A DNA stretch of 41,402 nucleotides from the IMG/VR virus record IMGVR_UViG_3300043468_000395, positions 1 through 41,402 of that record; one strand, given 5' to 3'. Position 1 is the stretch's first letter; every line of letters starts with the position of its first letter. A model generated the notes under the pieces. That model did not search any database, was not told the origin of the DNA, and saw only the letters and a list, made by a program, of their open reading frames with translations. This document shows, piece after piece, positions 40,950 through 41,402 of the stretch. This DNA comes from a virus. The position numbers and the translations under genes were made by a program.

Positions 40950-41402
40950 AGGCGCTTCCCCATCCTCGGTCCCCGATACGGTTGCGGCGACGGCCGACAA
41001 GCTGTACGGGGACACCAAGGCGACCGCGACCCAGGGCCAGCAAGCCGCCGATGCGGCCGCTGCTGGTAAGGAACCCGCGCCGGCCGACGCAGCCAAGACC
41101 GAGGCACCCGCCGAGGCCAAGGCAGCGCCGGAAACCTACGAGTTCAAGGCACCGGAGGGTCGAGCGTTCGACCCCGAGGTCATCGCCGAGTACTCGAAGG
41201 TGGCAAAGGAACTGAACCTGTCGCAGGAAGCCGCGCAGCGCGTCCTCGACACTGTTGGCCCCAAGCTGGCGGAACGTCAAGCGGCGCAGATTGAGGCCGT
41301 TCGCAACGGCTGGGCCGACAGCTCAAAGGCCGACAAGGAGTTCGGCGGCGAGAAGTTGTCGGAGAACCTCGGCGTCGCGAAGCGGGCGCTCGATCAGTTC
41401 GG
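40906..41402 (+). CDS. Capsid scaffolding protein, 5' part (continues at base 1)
   Basis: Starts MTEPTMMEAAATTTEG, with AAGGA 11 bases upstream. It continues over the junction (41275 joined to base 1) to 311, giving 226 residues. The disordered Ala-rich N-terminus leads into ETYEFKAPEGRAFDPEV, ELNLSQEAAQRVLD and the helical body typical of podovirus scaffolds. Bases 41276-41402 duplicate 1-127. It lies between the Bbp19-like and coat genes. Confidence 0.87.
   Translation, partial: MTEPTMMEAAATTTEGASPSSVPDTVAATADKLYGDTKATATQGQQAADAAAAGKEPAPADAAKTEAPAEAKAAPETYEFKAPEGRAFDPEVIAEYSKVAKELNLSQEAAQRVLDTVGPKLAERQAAQIEAVRNGWADSSKADKEFGGEKLSENLGVAKRALDQF
41276..41402. repeat. Terminal direct repeat, right copy
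   Basis: Identical to 1-127. See the left copy. Confidence 0.93.

Noticed and set aside
1-41402. Diversity-generating retroelement, expected because the head genes resemble BPP-1
   Set aside because: No reverse transcriptase and no template/variable repeat pair was found.
1-41402. CRISPR array, integrase or attachment sites
   Set aside because: No regular spaced repeats, and no recombinase gene of the integrase types was seen.

Overview
This window is one complete, circularly assembled genome of a tailed bacteriophage (podovirus type). Bases 1-127 are repeated exactly at 41276-41402. The repeat lies inside one gene, the scaffolding gene, which becomes whole only when the two ends are joined, so the unique genome length is 41275 bp. 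The head genes resemble the Bordetella BPP-1 type (gp7-like coat, Bbp16-like cement protein, Bbp19-like protein, Head-tail_con portal). The tail and ejection genes resemble the T7 type (adaptor, nozzle, three internal virion proteins, gp17-like fibre). I see no RNA polymerase, DNA polymerase, integrase, reverse transcriptase, CRISPR array, tRNA or recognisable endolysin. The host cannot be named. Most genes are GC-rich with ordinary Shine-Dalgarno sites, and the promoters look like sigma-70 promoters with 16-base spacers. A Gram-negative host is my guess from the virion type only.

Layout. (1) 33973-41275 and on into 1-24342, rightward: small DNA-binding-type genes, terminase, portal, scaffold, coat, cement, adaptor, nozzle, ejection proteins including one of 3125 residues, fibre, pectate-lyase-like spike, SGNH esterase-like protein and three membrane proteins that may serve lysis. 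This block ends at a strong terminator near 24378-24408. (2) 24483-29576, leftward: a tightly overlapping early operon with a Gp157-like protein, a Bet/RecT recombinase, a RusA resolvase, a Mom-like DNA modification protein, many small unknown proteins, a CsrA-like protein and an HTH protein. (3) 29577-29734: a divergent control region with a 14-base palindrome and a phased 10-base tandem repeat. (4) 29735-31341, rightward: metallophosphoesterase, two small basic proteins and a small zincin. (5) 31481-33020, leftward: an unknown protein and a PAPS-reductase-like protein. (6) 33021-33972: about 950 bases without a credible gene. On the minus strand it looks like three consecutive small-RNA units, each with its own promoter and terminator.

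How it may work together. The giant ejection protein carries acetyltransferase-like, ADP-ribosyltransferase-like, DNA-glycosylase-like and zinc-protease-like segments and probably enters the cell with the DNA. The Mom-like and PAPS-reductase-like proteins may modify DNA. Bet, RusA and Gp157 serve recombination-dependent replication. Five genes flanking the noncoding region have a -10 box 6-7 bases before the ATG and no Shine-Dalgarno site, suggesting leaderless mRNAs. Structural blocks are preceded by a repeated TACCCGTA-N4-YTAG element that may be a late promoter.
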